From Anaerolineae bacterium (lineage in GTDB: Bacteria; Chloroflexota; Anaerolineae; Aggregatilineales; Phototrophicaceae), in contig JALHOR010000011.1 in assembly GCA_022842885.1 (NCBI GenBank), positions 1 to 64,000 of the forward strand: a stretch of DNA of 64,000 nucleotides, given 5' to 3'. Positions within the stretch are counted from its first letter, which is position 1. Every line of letters begins with the position of its first letter. Position numbers and translations under genes: made by a program. Under the pieces are notes generated by a model that searched no databases, was not told the origin of the DNA, and saw only the letters and a list, made by a program, of their open reading frames with translations. Shown here in pieces: positions 26,922 through 36,540 of the stretch.

Positions 26922-27998
26922 TTATCCACCTTGTCCACCTTGCGGGGGTTGACCACCGGGCGGGGGCGGTCCTTGCGGCGGTTGTCCACCTTGTCCGCCC
27001 TGTGGGGGTTGCGGCGGTTGTCCACCTTGCCCGCCTTGTGGGGGCTGTCCGCCCTGCCCACCTTGCGGGGGTTGTCCTTGCCCGCCCATGCCTTGTCCGC
27101 CGCCCATCATTTCTTGTGAGGCTGTCCCACGGAAGCAACCAACCGTATAGGGAAATTCAGCAGTCGCATGGTAATGATACATCTCGACTGTTTGCCCTTC
27201 CCATTCGATTTCATGGGTATGCCCATGGCATTCATCCAAATCTTCGTTGGTCAGCAATTTGCCATTTTCACCCCGAAAGCCGTAAATCCCGAAGCCATCA
27301 AAAGCATAACCGACCAAATCTGAATGGGTATCTCCGGCTTCATATTCTTCAATGCAAGGGCTTAAATCATGATAATGATATTGACCAGAGACTTGAGGAT
27401 GTCCGCCGCAGTCATCCTGCACTTCATGCGCCGCTGCGTCACGTAGTTCAGCGTCAAAACCGTTGAAGATTAGCACGCCCGTCAGCATAATGCCCACCAT
27501 ACCCCCGGCGCACGACGGTTCTGCCGCGAGGGTCGGATTCAAGGGCAGGGTAAAACTAATCGTTTGTTTACTAATTTGGTTAGGATTACGGTCATATTTA
27601 TAGGCATCATCGTTGGACTGGACAGGATAAATGCCGGTGATATGCGGCGGTAAACCGTTGCCAGTGATAACCCGTTCCCCATTCAGAGCTTCTATCGAAA
27701 AATCATAATTTGCCCATTCAACAGCACCATCTACCGTAATTTTGAGCAGACGATTCCAAGTGCCATCCCCATTGAACCAAGGTCCCTCAGCTTGTGCGCC
27801 ACCGACGCCTTCGATTCTGCCTTGGCACGTCCAAATATAACCGCGCATGGGTTCGGTGCTGGTTTTGTTATCGCCTACGGGAAGCCGTGTTAAATCAATG
27901 CCATCTTGCGCTGCAATGACGGCGCAGGTTAGCGCGATGAGTGCCATAATTCCATAAATTGTCATCCAGCGGCGATGCCGAAGTTTTGCGTATTTCAT
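26922..27998 (-). CDS. Secreted YHYH-domain protein with Gln/Gly/Pro repeat tail
   Basis: A 358-residue protein with a signal peptide (basic start, hydrophobic core YGIMALIALTCAVIA, cleavage near AAQDG). The body is a YHYH domain, named for the repeated motif seen here as QYHYHDLSPC and MYHYHATAEF, with further His/Cys (CHGHTHEIE, YTVGCFRGT) that suggest metal binding. Its function is not established. The last 65 residues are repeats of PPQGGQGG and QGMGG type with no fixed structure, probably an extended stalk or an anchor to the surface. It is divergent from the two-component system at 28299, with a palindrome in the shared 300-bp control region. Confidence 0.85.
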   Translation of the reverse strand: MKYAKLRHRRWMTIYGIMALIALTCAVIAAQDGIDLTRLPVGDNKTSTEPMRGYIWTCQGRIEGVGGAQAEGPWFNGDGTWNRLLKITVDGAVEWANYDFSIEALNGERVITGNGLPPHITGIYPVQSNDDAYKYDRNPNQISKQTISFTLPLNPTLAAEPSCAGGMVGIMLTGVLIFNGFDAELRDAAAHEVQDDCGGHPQVSGQYHYHDLSPCIEEYEAGDTHSDLVGYAFDGFGIYGFRGENGKLLTNEDLDECHGHTHEIEWEGQTVEMYHYHATAEFPYTVGCFRGTASQEMMGGGQGMGGQGQPPQGGQGGQPPQGGQGGQPPQPPQGGQGGQPPQGPPPPGGQPPQGGQGG

Positions 27999-28212
27999 AC
28001 TGTATCTCCTCTGATAATAGTGCTGAGTGCTGAGTCAAAAACAGAAACCTGCTTGTAGCTATCTGATTATTAATCCCGATGGTGAGCTTATAGATTTCTT
28101 TGAGATATAAAATGATGCCCATGAACATTTTTAGCATAATGCCACTGGTGATACTTGCGCTAATCGCCAGAATCATTATTTTGATGATAGCCCCATGCAT
28201 TTTTGCACGAAT

Positions 28213-28234
28213 ACCCATGACAGGTGTCATGGGT
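28213..28234. promoter_or_regulatory. 22-bp palindrome in the YHYH / two-component control region
   Basis: ACCCATGACA-GG-TGTCATGGGT: perfect 10-bp arms around 2 bp, about 65-85 bp upstream of the kinase ATG. Symmetry and size fit a dimeric response-regulator operator. The 27999-28298 interval contains nothing else I can support as a gene. Confidence 0.6.
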
Positions 28235-28261
28235 GCATCGCATAAGATGTGATAGCTGCTG

Positions 28262-28292
28262 CATCTCAGCCAAAGCGAGATGACGCTATAAT
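28262..28292 (+). promoter_or_regulatory. Promoter of the two-component operon with inverted repeat
   Basis: A perfect -10 TATAAT (28287-28292) lies only 6 nt before the ATG at 28299, so the mRNA would be leaderless or nearly so. CATCTC / GAGATG (28262-28282, 9-bp spacer) overlaps the expected -35 position and could be an operator. Confidence 0.45.
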
Positions 28293-28298
28293 GATGTT

Positions 28299-29543
28299 AT
28301 GGACAACACAACTCTGATTTCTGAAAATATTCGGTTTATTCGGCTAGGCGCAGCATTGTGGCTGGTGTATATGCTGTTGCTGGCAGGCGTGGATATTTTT
28401 GTAGAGACGCGCACGCCTATTCAACCGTTGTATTATGGCATCAATATCACTTGTGCAGTGTTGATTATTGCCACGACATTTTTCCGGCGCTTGTGCCAAC
28501 GTTCTCTTTATTATCCTGCGGTGATTGTGGTGGTGGCGGCATTGCCAATTGTCACGAGTCACTTGCTGCTCATACGTGGGCAGCCACCCACACCATTGAC
28601 AGGTGCTGAAGGCTTATCGCTGCGGCTGATGCCTATTTTGTTCATTGGCTTGATTCTGACGGCATGGCGGTATGCGTGGCAGTGGGTGATTGTGTTTAGT
28701 TTGGGAACGACGACATTAGGCTTGGCGTTGATGCTGCGAGGTGCTGGTGGCGCAATTCCCGTGCCGGGAATGCGCGACGGGTTTTATGCTGGCTATTTGG
28801 TGCATCTGATTCAGACCATTTCGTTTATTGTCGTGGGCTATTTTATCAGCCATTTGATGGGGCGATTGCGCGAACAACAAACATCGTTGGCAGATGCCAA
28901 TACGCGCTTAACCCATTATGCGTCTACACTGGAACATTTGACCATTAGCCGTGAACGCAACCGGGTTGCCCGCGAACTGCATGATACCTTGGCGCATACC
29001 TTAAGCGGGTTGACAGTGCAGCTAGAAACGGCAAAGGCATATTTTGAAGTTGACCCGAAAACAGCGCGAAATTTGGTCGAAAAATCATTGGGGGCAGCCC
29101 GCACAGGCTTGGAAGACACGCGGCGGGCGTTAAAAGCATTACGAGCAAGCCCGCTGGATGATTTGGGTTTGGTACTGGCACTGCATCAATTGGCAACGAC
29201 TGCCGCCGAAAAAGCCCATCTGCAATTATCGTTGGAGATGCCGGAGACTATTCCAGCTTTATCACCAGATGTTGAACAATGCATTTATCGCATCGCCCAA
29301 GAAGCCGTCGCCAATGTCGTTTATCATGCCAATGCTCGCTGTTTGAGTGTCATGTTACAGGTGCAAAAAGACGCGCTTGAATTGCAAATTGTAGATGATG
29401 GCAGCGGCTTTAATCCGAAGCAAACCTATACACCGGGGCATTATGGTTTGTCTGGAATGCAAGAACGCGCTGCTCTTGCCGGAGGACATCTGAAAATCAA
29501 AAGTCAGCCCGGTCAAGGCACCATCGTGCGATTGGTGATTTAG
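28299..29543 (+). CDS. Sensor histidine kinase, NarL/DesK type
   Basis: A 414-residue sensor with about six membrane spans (residues 18-185), a coiled coil (186-215), a HisKA_3 dimerisation/phosphoacceptor domain with RNRVARELHDTLAH (phosphorylated His about 228) and a C-terminal HATPase_c domain with QEAVANVVYHA (N box), DDGSGF (G1) and HYGLSGMQERA (G2). There is no periplasmic domain of note, so it may sense a membrane state or a small hydrophobic ligand, as DesK does. It is followed 14 nt later by its response regulator. The start codon is 6 nt after a -10 element, suggesting leaderless translation. Confidence 0.93.
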   Translation: MDNTTLISENIRFIRLGAALWLVYMLLLAGVDIFVETRTPIQPLYYGINITCAVLIIATTFFRRLCQRSLYYPAVIVVVAALPIVTSHLLLIRGQPPTPLTGAEGLSLRLMPILFIGLILTAWRYAWQWVIVFSLGTTTLGLALMLRGAGGAIPVPGMRDGFYAGYLVHLIQTISFIVVGYFISHLMGRLREQQTSLADANTRLTHYASTLEHLTISRERNRVARELHDTLAHTLSGLTVQLETAKAYFEVDPKTARNLVEKSLGAARTGLEDTRRALKALRASPLDDLGLVLALHQLATTAAEKAHLQLSLEMPETIPALSPDVEQCIYRIAQEAVANVVYHANARCLSVMLQVQKDALELQIVDDGSGFNPKQTYTPGHYGLSGMQERAALAGGHLKIKSQPGQGTIVRLVI

Positions 29544-29557
29544 ATAAAGGACGTAAT

Positions 29558-30202
29558 ATGATGCGCGTGATTATTTGTGATGACCAAGCCTTAATCCGTG
29601 ATAGTTTGGAAATGCTGCTCAAATTAGAGGCAGATATTCAAGTAGTGGGCATCGCCCAAGATGGCGCAGAAGCCATTGAATTGGTGAAAAAACATCAGCC
29701 GGATTTGATGCTAATGGATTTAAAAATGCCGGGCGTGAATGGCATCGAAGCCACGCGCCAAATTCGCGCCCATTATCCCGATACTAAAGTATTGGTGTTG
29801 ACTACCTATGATGACGACGAATGGGTGTTTGATGCTATTCGCGCTGGCGCGAGTGGTTACTTGCTAAAAGATACCCCGCGTGAGGATGTTATCAAAGCGG
29901 TACGTGGCACTGTTGCCGGAAAATCCTTTGTTGACCCCGGCGTTGCTGGAAAATTATTGCAGCAAGTCGCTACCCGCCAGAGCCAACCCGCGACCCTTCT
30001 CACCGACAAATTGACTGAGCGCGAAGTGGATGTGTTGCGTTTATTGGCACGCGGATTTACCAACAGCGATATTGCCGAAAAATTATTTTTATCAGAAGGC
30101 ACAGTTCGCAATCATATCAGTGCCATCTTCGCCAAACTCAACGTCGCTGACCGCACGCAAGCCGCCGTGATAGCGATTCAGCATGGGTTGGGGGAGGCGT
30201 GA
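29558..30202 (+). CDS. Response regulator, NarL/LuxR type
   Basis: A 214-residue regulator: receiver domain with acidic pocket DD (8-9), phosphoacceptor Asp54 in LMLMDLKMPG, T in VLTTYDD and K in LLKDTPRE, followed by a LuxR-type HTH with LTEREVDVLRLLARGFTN and LSEGTVRNHIS. It pairs with the preceding histidine kinase. Likely binding sites include the palindrome at 28213-28234, which would allow autoregulation and control of the divergent YHYH gene. Ribosome site AAAGGACG is at a good distance. Confidence 0.95.
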   Translation: MMRVIICDDQALIRDSLEMLLKLEADIQVVGIAQDGAEAIELVKKHQPDLMLMDLKMPGVNGIEATRQIRAHYPDTKVLVLTTYDDDEWVFDAIRAGASGYLLKDTPREDVIKAVRGTVAGKSFVDPGVAGKLLQQVATRQSQPATLLTDKLTEREVDVLRLLARGFTNSDIAEKLFLSEGTVRNHISAIFAKLNVADRTQAAVIAIQHGLGEA

Positions 30203-30276
30203 GGGCGGTGGTGATGCCTGCGCCGATTGTTTCTTAATCCGTTTTTGCCAACCTCTTAAATGTGGCTGTTCATAAT

Positions 30277-30296
30277 CACAGATGAATTTATCTGTG
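30277..30296. repeat. Inverted repeat between response regulator and phosphatase genes
   Basis: CACAGAT / ATCTGTG, perfect 7-bp arms with a 6-nt loop, 20 bp before the start of the next gene. It may be an operator or a weak terminator for the two-component operon; no U-tract follows. Confidence 0.4.
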
Positions 30297-30315
30297 TGGA
30301 TGGAGAGCCAACCCT

Positions 30316-31803
30316 ATGAAAAAATACTGCCTTTTTTTGCTGCTCTTGGTGTTTGGATTATTGCCTTTGATTGTAGCGGCTCAGGAAACACCCCTTGAGC
30401 CTGTTGACTTGCGTGTGATGACCTTTAATATCTGGGTCGGCGGCGAACTGGTGGATTTTGGCAAAGTCGTTGAGTCGATTCAAGCCGCCCAAGCTGATGT
30501 GGTGGGCTTGCAAGAAGCGACCGGAAATGCCCCACGTTTGGCAACCGCGTTAGGCTGGCAGTACGTGAGTGAACGCACTCAAATCATTTCGCGTTTTCCA
30601 TTGATTGACCCGCCCGGTGCAGACGGCAATTATGTGTATGTGCAGGTCAATCCGGGGCAGGTTGTCGCTATCGCCAATGTGCATTTAACGTCCGACCCGT
30701 ATAGTCCTTATGCGGTGCGCGATGGCTCAACACTGGAAGAAGTCTTACAACTTGAGCGCGAAACACGACTACCGGGCATCGAACCTGTGTTGGCAAGCCT
30801 AGAAAAACTTATCGCTGATGGTGTGCCTGTTTTTCTGACGGGTGATTTTAACACACCGTCGCATCTTGATTGGACAGCAGCGGTCATGACCACCCGTGCA
30901 GAAGTGAAATATCCAGTGGAATGGATTGTGACCAAAACGGTTGAAGCGGCAGGTTTTGTGGATACTTTCCGGGCAATTCATCCCGACCCAGTAGAAAATC
31001 CCGGCATCACTTGGACATATGGCTATCCATATCCACGCTTGAAACTGGATGAAGTGCTTGACCGCATTGATTTGGTATTTGCCGCGAATGCTTTGGAAAT
31101 TTTGGACAGCCAAATTGTGGGACCGGCGGGCAGCCCCAATGTGGATATTGGCATCACGCCATTTCCATCTGACCATCGCGGTGTTGTTTCAACGGTGCGT
31201 GTGCTGCCGGTTGTGCCGCCGCTGTTCGTTGCTGTTCAGAATCGCCGCGTTATGCAGGGCAGCGAAGTGGTGGTGCGTTATCATGCGCCCGGTGGCGAAG
31301 ATACCGATAAAATTGCCATTGTTCCGGCGGCGGGGGATGTGGACAGTGCGTTGATGTGGCTGCCACCTTATGAAGCCAGTTTTTTCGGCAGCGTCACATT
31401 TGGCACTGGTGGATTAACACCCGGCGAATATGCCGCGATTCTCATCAATTCTGAGAACGAAGAAATGTCGCGCAGTCCGTTTCATGTTTTGGAACGCGAC
31501 GCTGTGCCGCTAGTTCGCACGGATAAAACGACGTATGCCCCCGGTGAAACCATTACGGTGTTATGGGAAAACACGCCCGGTTTTCGTTGGGATTGGGTCA
31601 GTATTTATAGCCTGAATGACCCCGATTTGTATAACAATTATTGGGGTTATGTCTATACCAAAGCCGCCATCGCTGGAAAAGGTGTTTTTGATGCGGCTGT
31701 CTTGGGTGATGAGATGCTGCCACCGGGCGACTATGTGGTGCGTTTATTGTTTGATGACGGCTATCAAGTCTTGGCAGAAACCCCATTTACTGTCGGTGAA
31801 TGA
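30316..31803 (+). CDS. Secreted endonuclease/exonuclease/phosphatase-family protein
   Basis: A 495-residue exported protein: signal peptide (MKKYCLFLLLLVFGLLPLIV, cleavage near AAQ), then an EEP-fold catalytic domain (residues 33-300) with MTFNIWVGG, VGLQEAT (metal-binding Glu), TGDFNTPS (catalytic Asp/Asn), DRIDLVF and SDHRGVV (catalytic His). Such proteins are extracytoplasmic phosphodiesterases or nucleases, including sphingomyelinase-like enzymes. Residues 310-495 form two immunoglobulin-like beta domains of similar style (TYAPGETITVLWENTPGF) that may bind substrate or surface. It stands alone between the two-component operon and the sigma-factor pair. Confidence 0.88.
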   Translation: MKKYCLFLLLLVFGLLPLIVAAQETPLEPVDLRVMTFNIWVGGELVDFGKVVESIQAAQADVVGLQEATGNAPRLATALGWQYVSERTQIISRFPLIDPPGADGNYVYVQVNPGQVVAIANVHLTSDPYSPYAVRDGSTLEEVLQLERETRLPGIEPVLASLEKLIADGVPVFLTGDFNTPSHLDWTAAVMTTRAEVKYPVEWIVTKTVEAAGFVDTFRAIHPDPVENPGITWTYGYPYPRLKLDEVLDRIDLVFAANALEILDSQIVGPAGSPNVDIGITPFPSDHRGVVSTVRVLPVVPPLFVAVQNRRVMQGSEVVVRYHAPGGEDTDKIAIVPAAGDVDSALMWLPPYEASFFGSVTFGTGGLTPGEYAAILINSENEEMSRSPFHVLERDAVPLVRTDKTTYAPGETITVLWENTPGFRWDWVSIYSLNDPDLYNNYWGYVYTKAAIAGKGVFDAAVLGDEMLPPGDYVVRLLFDDGYQVLAETPFTVGE

Positions 31804-31865
31804 TAAAGTCAATTTGTGTCATAATAAGCAGGAGATAACGGCTTACTTGTTAAAGGCAAATCATC

Positions 31866-32216
31866 ATGCGTTATGTCCTGCTCATTTACGTCAGCGAAGA
31901 AATCAGCGCCACCTTGCCTGACGATGAACGCACCGCGTTAATTCAAGGGTATACGGCGTTTCATGGCGAAGTGCATCAGCGCGGCATGATGACGGGCGGC
32001 GCACCCTTGCAACCCACCAGCGCCGCAACCACAGTCCGTATCCGCGATGGCAAAACGCTCATTACCGATGGTCCCTTCATCGAGACGAAAGAGCAGCTTG
32101 CCGGAGTCTACATTCTGGAATGCCAAAATTTGGATGAGGCGATTGCGATGGCGGCAAAAATCCCCGATGCCCAATATGGCGCGATTGAGATTCGTCCGGA
32201 ATTGACCACCTATTAA
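31866..32216 (+). CDS. YCII-related DGPF-domain protein
   Basis: A 116-residue ferredoxin-fold protein of the YCII/DGPF family. The motif DGPF is at residues 68-71 in LITDGPFIETKEQLAG, and H33 sits where the YCII His is found. DGPF proteins are the usual genomic partners of ECF42 sigma factors, as here, where a sigma-factor gene follows 15 nt later. Biochemical activity is unknown; the pair probably controls DGPF-type genes themselves. It begins after an AAGGCAAATCATC leader. Confidence 0.9.
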   Translation: MRYVLLIYVSEEISATLPDDERTALIQGYTAFHGEVHQRGMMTGGAPLQPTSAATTVRIRDGKTLITDGPFIETKEQLAGVYILECQNLDEAIAMAAKIPDAQYGAIEIRPELTTY

Positions 32217-32231
32217 ATATGGGAATCCGCC

Positions 32232-33509
32232 ATGCACAGCATGATTGAGCAGATTTTTCGGGAAGAAATCGGTCGGGTGATGGCTGTGTTGTATGCCCAA
32301 CTTCAAGATTTGGAATTGGTGGAAGATGTCGTGCAGGATGCTCTGGTGCTGGCGTTGGAACGCTGGCACATCACAGGCGTTCCCGCTAATCCGGGCGGTT
32401 GGATTGTCGTGGTTGCCCGCCGCAAAGCCATAGATAGACTCCGGCGCGATAAGACTTTGGCACGCAAAACTGCCATCCTCACCACACTGATTGAACTAGA
32501 ACACCCTGATTCACCTTTAACTGTTGATGCGATTCCCGATGACCGCCTGAAATTAATCTTTACCTGCTGTCATCCAGCATTGGCAAAAGATGCCCAAGTC
32601 GCACTGACGTTGCAAACGTTGGGTGGCTTGACCACTGCCGAAATTGCCAGCGCGTTTTTAGTGCCACTGCCGACGATGGCGCAGCGGCTTGTCCGTGCCA
32701 AGCGCAAAATTCGGGATGCTGGTATTCCCTACCAAGTGCCAGAATTAGACCAATTGCCTGACCGTCTCGATGCTGTTCTTGCGGTGGTGTATCTCATCTT
32801 TAATGCGGGTTATATCGCGCCGCTAGGCAAGCAACTCATTCGGCATGATTTATGTGCGGAAGCGATTCGCCTCTCACGTATTTTGCTGACGCTGTTAGAA
32901 AAAGAAAGCATTTTGACGCATAATGCCGAAGTGATGGGCGTATTGGCATTGCTGCTGCTTCACGAATCGCGCTCGACAGCGCGGGTAAATTCGCATGGCG
33001 AACTCGTGCCGCTGGAAGAACAGGATAGAACCTTATGGAATCAAGCGATGATTGCCGAAGGTGTATCATTATTAGAGAGCGCATTGGTACTGCGGCAGGC
33101 GGGCATATATCAAATTCAGGCGGCGATTGCGGCGCTCCATGCCCAAGCGAAGACGCCAACAGAAACGGATTGGGCGCAGATTGTTGTCTTGTACGATATA
33201 TTGCAACGGTTGATGCCTTCGCCCATCGTGGCACTGAATCGGGCAGTCGCCGTAGCGATGGCATATGAAATTGAGCAGGGTCTAAAACTATTAGATGATA
33301 TTCAGCAGCAGAATGAGTTGGACGATTACTATTTGTTCCATGCCGCCCGCGCTGATTTGCTGCGCCGTAAATGCGATTGGCACGCCGCGCAGATTGCTTA
33401 TACTCGTGCTTTGGCATTATGCCAGAACGAAACGGAACAAGCATTTTTACGCCGAAGACTCGCAGAAATCACGGCGATTTATCGCCAAGCAGAAGATGAA
33501 ACGCTATAA
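32232..33509 (+). CDS. ECF42-like RNA polymerase sigma factor
   Basis: A 425-residue sigma-70 family factor. Region 2 (residues about 10-80: [16 protein letters not shown] and [20 protein letters not shown]) and region 4 (about 115-165: [21 protein letters not shown]) are followed by a long C-terminal extension (about 180-415) of helical, TPR-like hairpins, the hallmark of ECF42. These factors have no cognate anti-sigma gene and work through the extension; their regulons centre on DGPF genes. It is cotranscribed with the DGPF gene 15 nt upstream. Region 4 has the normal HTH. Confidence 0.9.
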   Translation: MHSMIEQIFREEIGRVMAVLYAQLQDLELVEDVVQDALVLALERWHITGVPANPGGWIVVVARRKAIDRLRRDKTLARKTAILTTLIELEHPDSPLTVDAIPDDRLKLIFTCCHPALAKDAQVALTLQTLGGLTTAEIASAFLVPLPTMAQRLVRAKRKIRDAGIPYQVPELDQLPDRLDAVLAVVYLIFNAGYIAPLGKQLIRHDLCAEAIRLSRILLTLLEKESILTHNAEVMGVLALLLLHESRSTARVNSHGELVPLEEQDRTLWNQAMIAEGVSLLESALVLRQAGIYQIQAAIAALHAQAKTPTETDWAQIVVLYDILQRLMPSPIVALNRAVAVAMAYEIEQGLKLLDDIQQQNELDDYYLFHAARADLLRRKCDWHAAQIAYTRALALCQNETEQAFLRRRLAEITAIYRQAEDETL

Positions 33510-33555
33510 TTTTCATGATAGATGCTTTGATTGTGTGTCATATTAGGAATTGAAC

Positions 33556-33948
33556 ATGCCATTTTTATTACAACATGTCAGTGTGCCGCGCCCACCCGGT
33601 GAAGCCAGCGCCCAGATGGCACGCGAATTTTATGGCGAACTCATTGGGCTGCCGGAAAAATCTGTTCCCCAAAGTATCGCCCATTTAGATTTGGTGTGGT
33701 TCAGCATTGGCACAGAAATGGAACTCCATGTGTATGCCGAACCCGAAAAAGACGCCCTCAGTGGACGCCATTTTTGTTTGCAAGTAGAAAACGTTGAAGT
33801 ACTGCGTGAAGCATTCATACAGCGCGGTTATCAACCCCGCACGCCAGAAGAAATTCCCGGCAGACCGCGTTTTTTCTGCCGAGACCCGTTTGATAATTTG
33901 GTGGAATTTGCACAAATCACCGATGATTATTTGAAGTATCAGCCCTAA
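33556..33948 (+). CDS. VOC/glyoxalase-superfamily protein
   Basis: A 130-residue protein with two babbab modules of the vicinal-oxygen-chelate fold: HVSVPRPPGEASAQMAREFYGELIGLPE for the first and LQVENVEVLREAFIQRGYQP with FFCRDPFDNLVEFAQ for the second. The metal ligands H (position about 7), E in MELHVYAE and E in NLVEFAQ are in the expected places. It could be a dioxygenase, isomerase or resistance protein. The start ATG 33556 has GGAA upstream; a TTG at 33550 is in frame. It converges with hypE, with only 6 bp between stops. Confidence 0.88.
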   Translation: MPFLLQHVSVPRPPGEASAQMAREFYGELIGLPEKSVPQSIAHLDLVWFSIGTEMELHVYAEPEKDALSGRHFCLQVENVEVLREAFIQRGYQPRTPEEIPGRPRFFCRDPFDNLVEFAQITDDYLKYQP

Positions 33949-33954
33949 TTGCTA

Positions 33955-35013
33955 TTAACAGATGCGTGGCAACTGCTCGCCAATTTGCATCGAGACGACG
34001 CGGGTGCCACCAATGCCTGTTTTGGAAACAACCACGCCGGGATGTTCGGCGACCACATGCCCGATGAGCGCCGCATCTTTACCATAGGGATGCTGGCGCA
34101 TTTTTTCCAGCAAAGCATCGGCATCTTCGGGCGGCACGATTGCCAAAAGTTTGCCTTCGTTAGCGACATACACCGGATCCATGCCGAGTAATTCACACGC
34201 CGCTGCGACTTCCGGGCGCACGGGCAAGCGGCGGTCATCCAGCATGACACCCACTTTAGCAGCGCGGGCAATTTCGTTTAACGCCGAGGCAATGCCGCCA
34301 CGAGTGGGGTCACGCAGCACATGGATAGCGGCTGTCACCGTGAGCATCGTCTGTACCAAATCATTTAGGGGTGCAGAATCGCTCTGAATAATCGTCTCAA
34401 ATTCCAGTCCTTCGCGCACACTCATGATTGCCATGCCATGATCGCCAAGCGTGCCGCTGACGAGAATGGCATCGCCCACGCGGGCATTTTGCGGCGCAAT
34501 CTGCACGCCTTCAGGAATCACGCCGATGCCGCTGGTGTTGATATATATGCCATCGCCATGCCCTTTATCCACAACTTTGGTATCGCCTGTGACGATTTGC
34601 ACGCCTGCCAAACGCGCCGCCGCCGCCATTTGCTCGACCAGTGTTCCCAAAGTGCTGATAGGCAAACCTTCTTCGATAATCATACCAACGCTTAAAAACA
34701 ACGGACGCGCCCCCAACATTGCCAAATCATTCACTGTTCCATTGACGGCTAAATCGGCAATGCTGCCCCCCGGAAAAAATAACGGACGCACCACATATGA
34801 ATCGGTCGAAAATGCCAAACGCGCCCCATTAATGGTCAATGCCGCGCCATCTGCCAGCGATGCCAATGCCGCATTCTGGAAAGCCGGAACGAATAAATGC
34901 TCCACCAAATCTGCTGAGAGTTTGCCGCCGCCGCCATGCCCCATCACAATTTGCGGATAATCGCGTAGGGGAACAGGACACACCCAATCGCTGAAATCAA
35001 TGCTATCGCTCAT
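33955..35013 (-). CDS. hypE: Hydrogenase maturation protein HypE
   Basis: HypE dehydrates its carbamoylated C-terminal Cys to a thiocyanate and donates CN- to the Fe of the [NiFe] site. The 352 residues show [13 protein letters not shown] (nucleotide-binding loop), [33 protein letters not shown] and the essential C-terminal end PRIC with Cys as the last residue. Start overlaps the hypD stop by 4 bp (ATGA), so translation is coupled. It is the last gene of the hydrogenase operon and converges with the VOC gene. Confidence 0.97.
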   Translation of the reverse strand: MSDSIDFSDWVCPVPLRDYPQIVMGHGGGGKLSADLVEHLFVPAFQNAALASLADGAALTINGARLAFSTDSYVVRPLFFPGGSIADLAVNGTVNDLAMLGARPLFLSVGMIIEEGLPISTLGTLVEQMAAAARLAGVQIVTGDTKVVDKGHGDGIYINTSGIGVIPEGVQIAPQNARVGDAILVSGTLGDHGMAIMSVREGLEFETIIQSDSAPLNDLVQTMLTVTAAIHVLRDPTRGGIASALNEIARAAKVGVMLDDRRLPVRPEVAAACELLGMDPVYVANEGKLLAIVPPEDADALLEKMRQHPYGKDAALIGHVVAEHPGVVVSKTGIGGTRVVSMQIGEQLPRIC

Positions 35014-36119
35014 CCGGGAATGCTCTCTAATGAAATGAATCGTCCATAATTATAATACGCCGCGCACGCGCCTTCGCTAGAAACCATTGTCGCGCCCAGT
35101 GGTTTGCGCGGGGTGCATTCTTTGCCAAACGCCGCGCACTGATTGGGCTTAATCAAACCTTGCAACACTTCCCCACTGCGGCACAACGGCGATTCTTGCG
35201 TAAATACATTTTCGACTTTGAAACGCGCCGCTGCATCAAACTCACGATACGCTGGACTAAGCTGCCAACCACTTTGCGGAATCACGCCGATGCCGCGCCA
35301 TTGGCGGTCACACACTTCAAATACATCGCCAAGCATTTTCTGGGCGGGGGCATTGCCGTCACGCTGCACTGCCCGCGAATAAGCATTTTCCACTTCGGCG
35401 CGTCCTGATTCCAGTTGCAGCACCGCCCGATGAATCCCCGCCAGTACATCCAGCGGCTCAAATCCGGTGACGACAATCGGCACATGATATTTCTCGGATA
35501 ACGGTTCATATTGCCAATAGCCCATGACGCTGCACACATGTCCCGCCGCCAAAAATGCCTGCACACGATTCGTCGGTGAACTCATCAACGCCTCAATCGC
35601 GGGCGGAACTAACACATGCGAGACGAGCATCGAAAAATTGGTGATATTTTGTTTTTTCGCTTGTGCTACTGCCATCGCATTGGCGGGGGCAGTCGTCTCG
35701 AAGCCGATGCCAAAAAAGACTACTTCTCGATTTGGATTTTCGCGGGCGATTTTGAGCGCATCCAACGGCGAATACACAATCCGTACATCGCCACCTTGAC
35801 TCTTGATGGCAAATAAATCTTTGGTGCTGCCCGGCACGCGCAGCATATCGCCAAACGAACAAAAAATGACATTCGGTTGGGCGGCAATCGCCAGCGCCCG
35901 GTCTATGGTTTCCAGCGGCGTCACGCACACCGGGCAACCGGGTCCATGAATCAGTTCGATTTCGGGGGGCAATAGTTGGTCAATGCCATTCCGAATAATT
36001 GAATGGGTTTGCCCGCCGCAGACTTCCATCATTGCCCAAGGGCGCGTGACACTCTGGCGAATTTCTGCCAATAATTTTTGAACCAGTTCACCATCTCGGA
36101 ATTCGGTTAAATATTTCAT
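35010..36119 (-). CDS. hypD: Hydrogenase maturation protein HypD
   Basis: HypD is the [4Fe-4S] scaffold that, with HypC, assembles Fe(CN)2CO. The 369 residues include [27 protein letters not shown] (redox-active Cys pair), [13 protein letters not shown] and a C-terminal cluster-binding region with Cys residues in [25 protein letters not shown] and SEGACAAYY. All residues expected for activity are present. It follows hypC after 19 nt and overlaps hypE by 4 bp. Confidence 0.97.
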   Translation of the reverse strand: MKYLTEFRDGELVQKLLAEIRQSVTRPWAMMEVCGGQTHSIIRNGIDQLLPPEIELIHGPGCPVCVTPLETIDRALAIAAQPNVIFCSFGDMLRVPGSTKDLFAIKSQGGDVRIVYSPLDALKIARENPNREVVFFGIGFETTAPANAMAVAQAKKQNITNFSMLVSHVLVPPAIEALMSSPTNRVQAFLAAGHVCSVMGYWQYEPLSEKYHVPIVVTGFEPLDVLAGIHRAVLQLESGRAEVENAYSRAVQRDGNAPAQKMLGDVFEVCDRQWRGIGVIPQSGWQLSPAYREFDAAARFKVENVFTQESPLCRSGEVLQGLIKPNQCAAFGKECTPRKPLGATMVSSEGACAAYYNYGRFISLESIPG

Positions 36120-36138
36120 CCGTCATTATCCTTAAAAT

Positions 36139-36423
36139 CTATCCACCTAATGGCATTTCTTCATCGGCTTCGGGCATTTCCGGGTTAAGTTCTTCTTCTA
36201 GGATGCCCAAATCATGGAACATTTGCAGCGTCTCTAATGCCGATTGTTCATCGAGGCGGGTGATAGCAAAGCCCACATGCACAATCGTATAATCACCAAT
36301 GGTTGCCTCCGGCACATATTCTAGGCACACTTCTTTGACGATGCCGCCAAAATTGACTTTGCCCATGCGGGCGCCCGCATTCTCGTATATTTCTTTAATC
36401 TGACCGGGGACTCCGAGACACAT
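36139..36423 (-). CDS. hypC: Hydrogenase assembly chaperone HypC
   Basis: HypC carries the Fe(CN)2CO group from HypD to the large-subunit precursor. The 94 residues begin MCLGVPGQI, with the essential Cys2 (after Met removal it is the N-terminal residue), and contain the OB-like core (GKVNFGGIVKEVCLEYVPE and GDYTIVHVGFAI). The acidic C-terminal tail (PEADEEMPLGG) extends slightly beyond the usual 75-80 residues. It lies 117 bp downstream of hypF, the only gap of any size in this operon, and that gap holds a palindromic hairpin. Confidence 0.96.
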   Translation of the reverse strand: MCLGVPGQIKEIYENAGARMGKVNFGGIVKEVCLEYVPEATIGDYTIVHVGFAITRLDEQSALETLQMFHDLGILEEELNPEMPEADEEMPLGG

Positions 36424-36476
36424 TTTTCTAACGCTCCTTTTGACTAATTATGGTATCCAGTATTTTTTGATTTCGC

Positions 36477-36507
36477 GTAGGGGGAGGGTTTAGAAACCCT
36501 CCCCTAC
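36477..36507. repeat. Palindromic hairpin between hypF and hypC
   Basis: GTAGGGGGAGGGTTT and AAACCCTCCCCTAC pair almost perfectly (one bulged G, 2-nt loop). It may be a REP-like element that stabilises the upstream mRNA or attenuates hypCDE. The style resembles the GC-rich palindrome at 10294. Confidence 0.6.
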
Positions 36508-36540
36508 AGAATGAAATTTAGATATTTATCGGATGAAATA

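Noticed and set aside
27895-28230. A 111-codon minus-strand frame overlapping the start of the YHYH gene
   Set aside because: It runs through the signal-peptide coding region of the YHYH gene in another frame, covers the palindrome and the divergent control region, and has no ribosome site or recognisable domain.
32836-33444. A 202-codon minus-strand frame opposite the sigma-factor gene
   Set aside because: It lies wholly within the well-supported ECF42-like gene and encodes a low-quality, Pro/Arg/Ser-rich protein with no domain.
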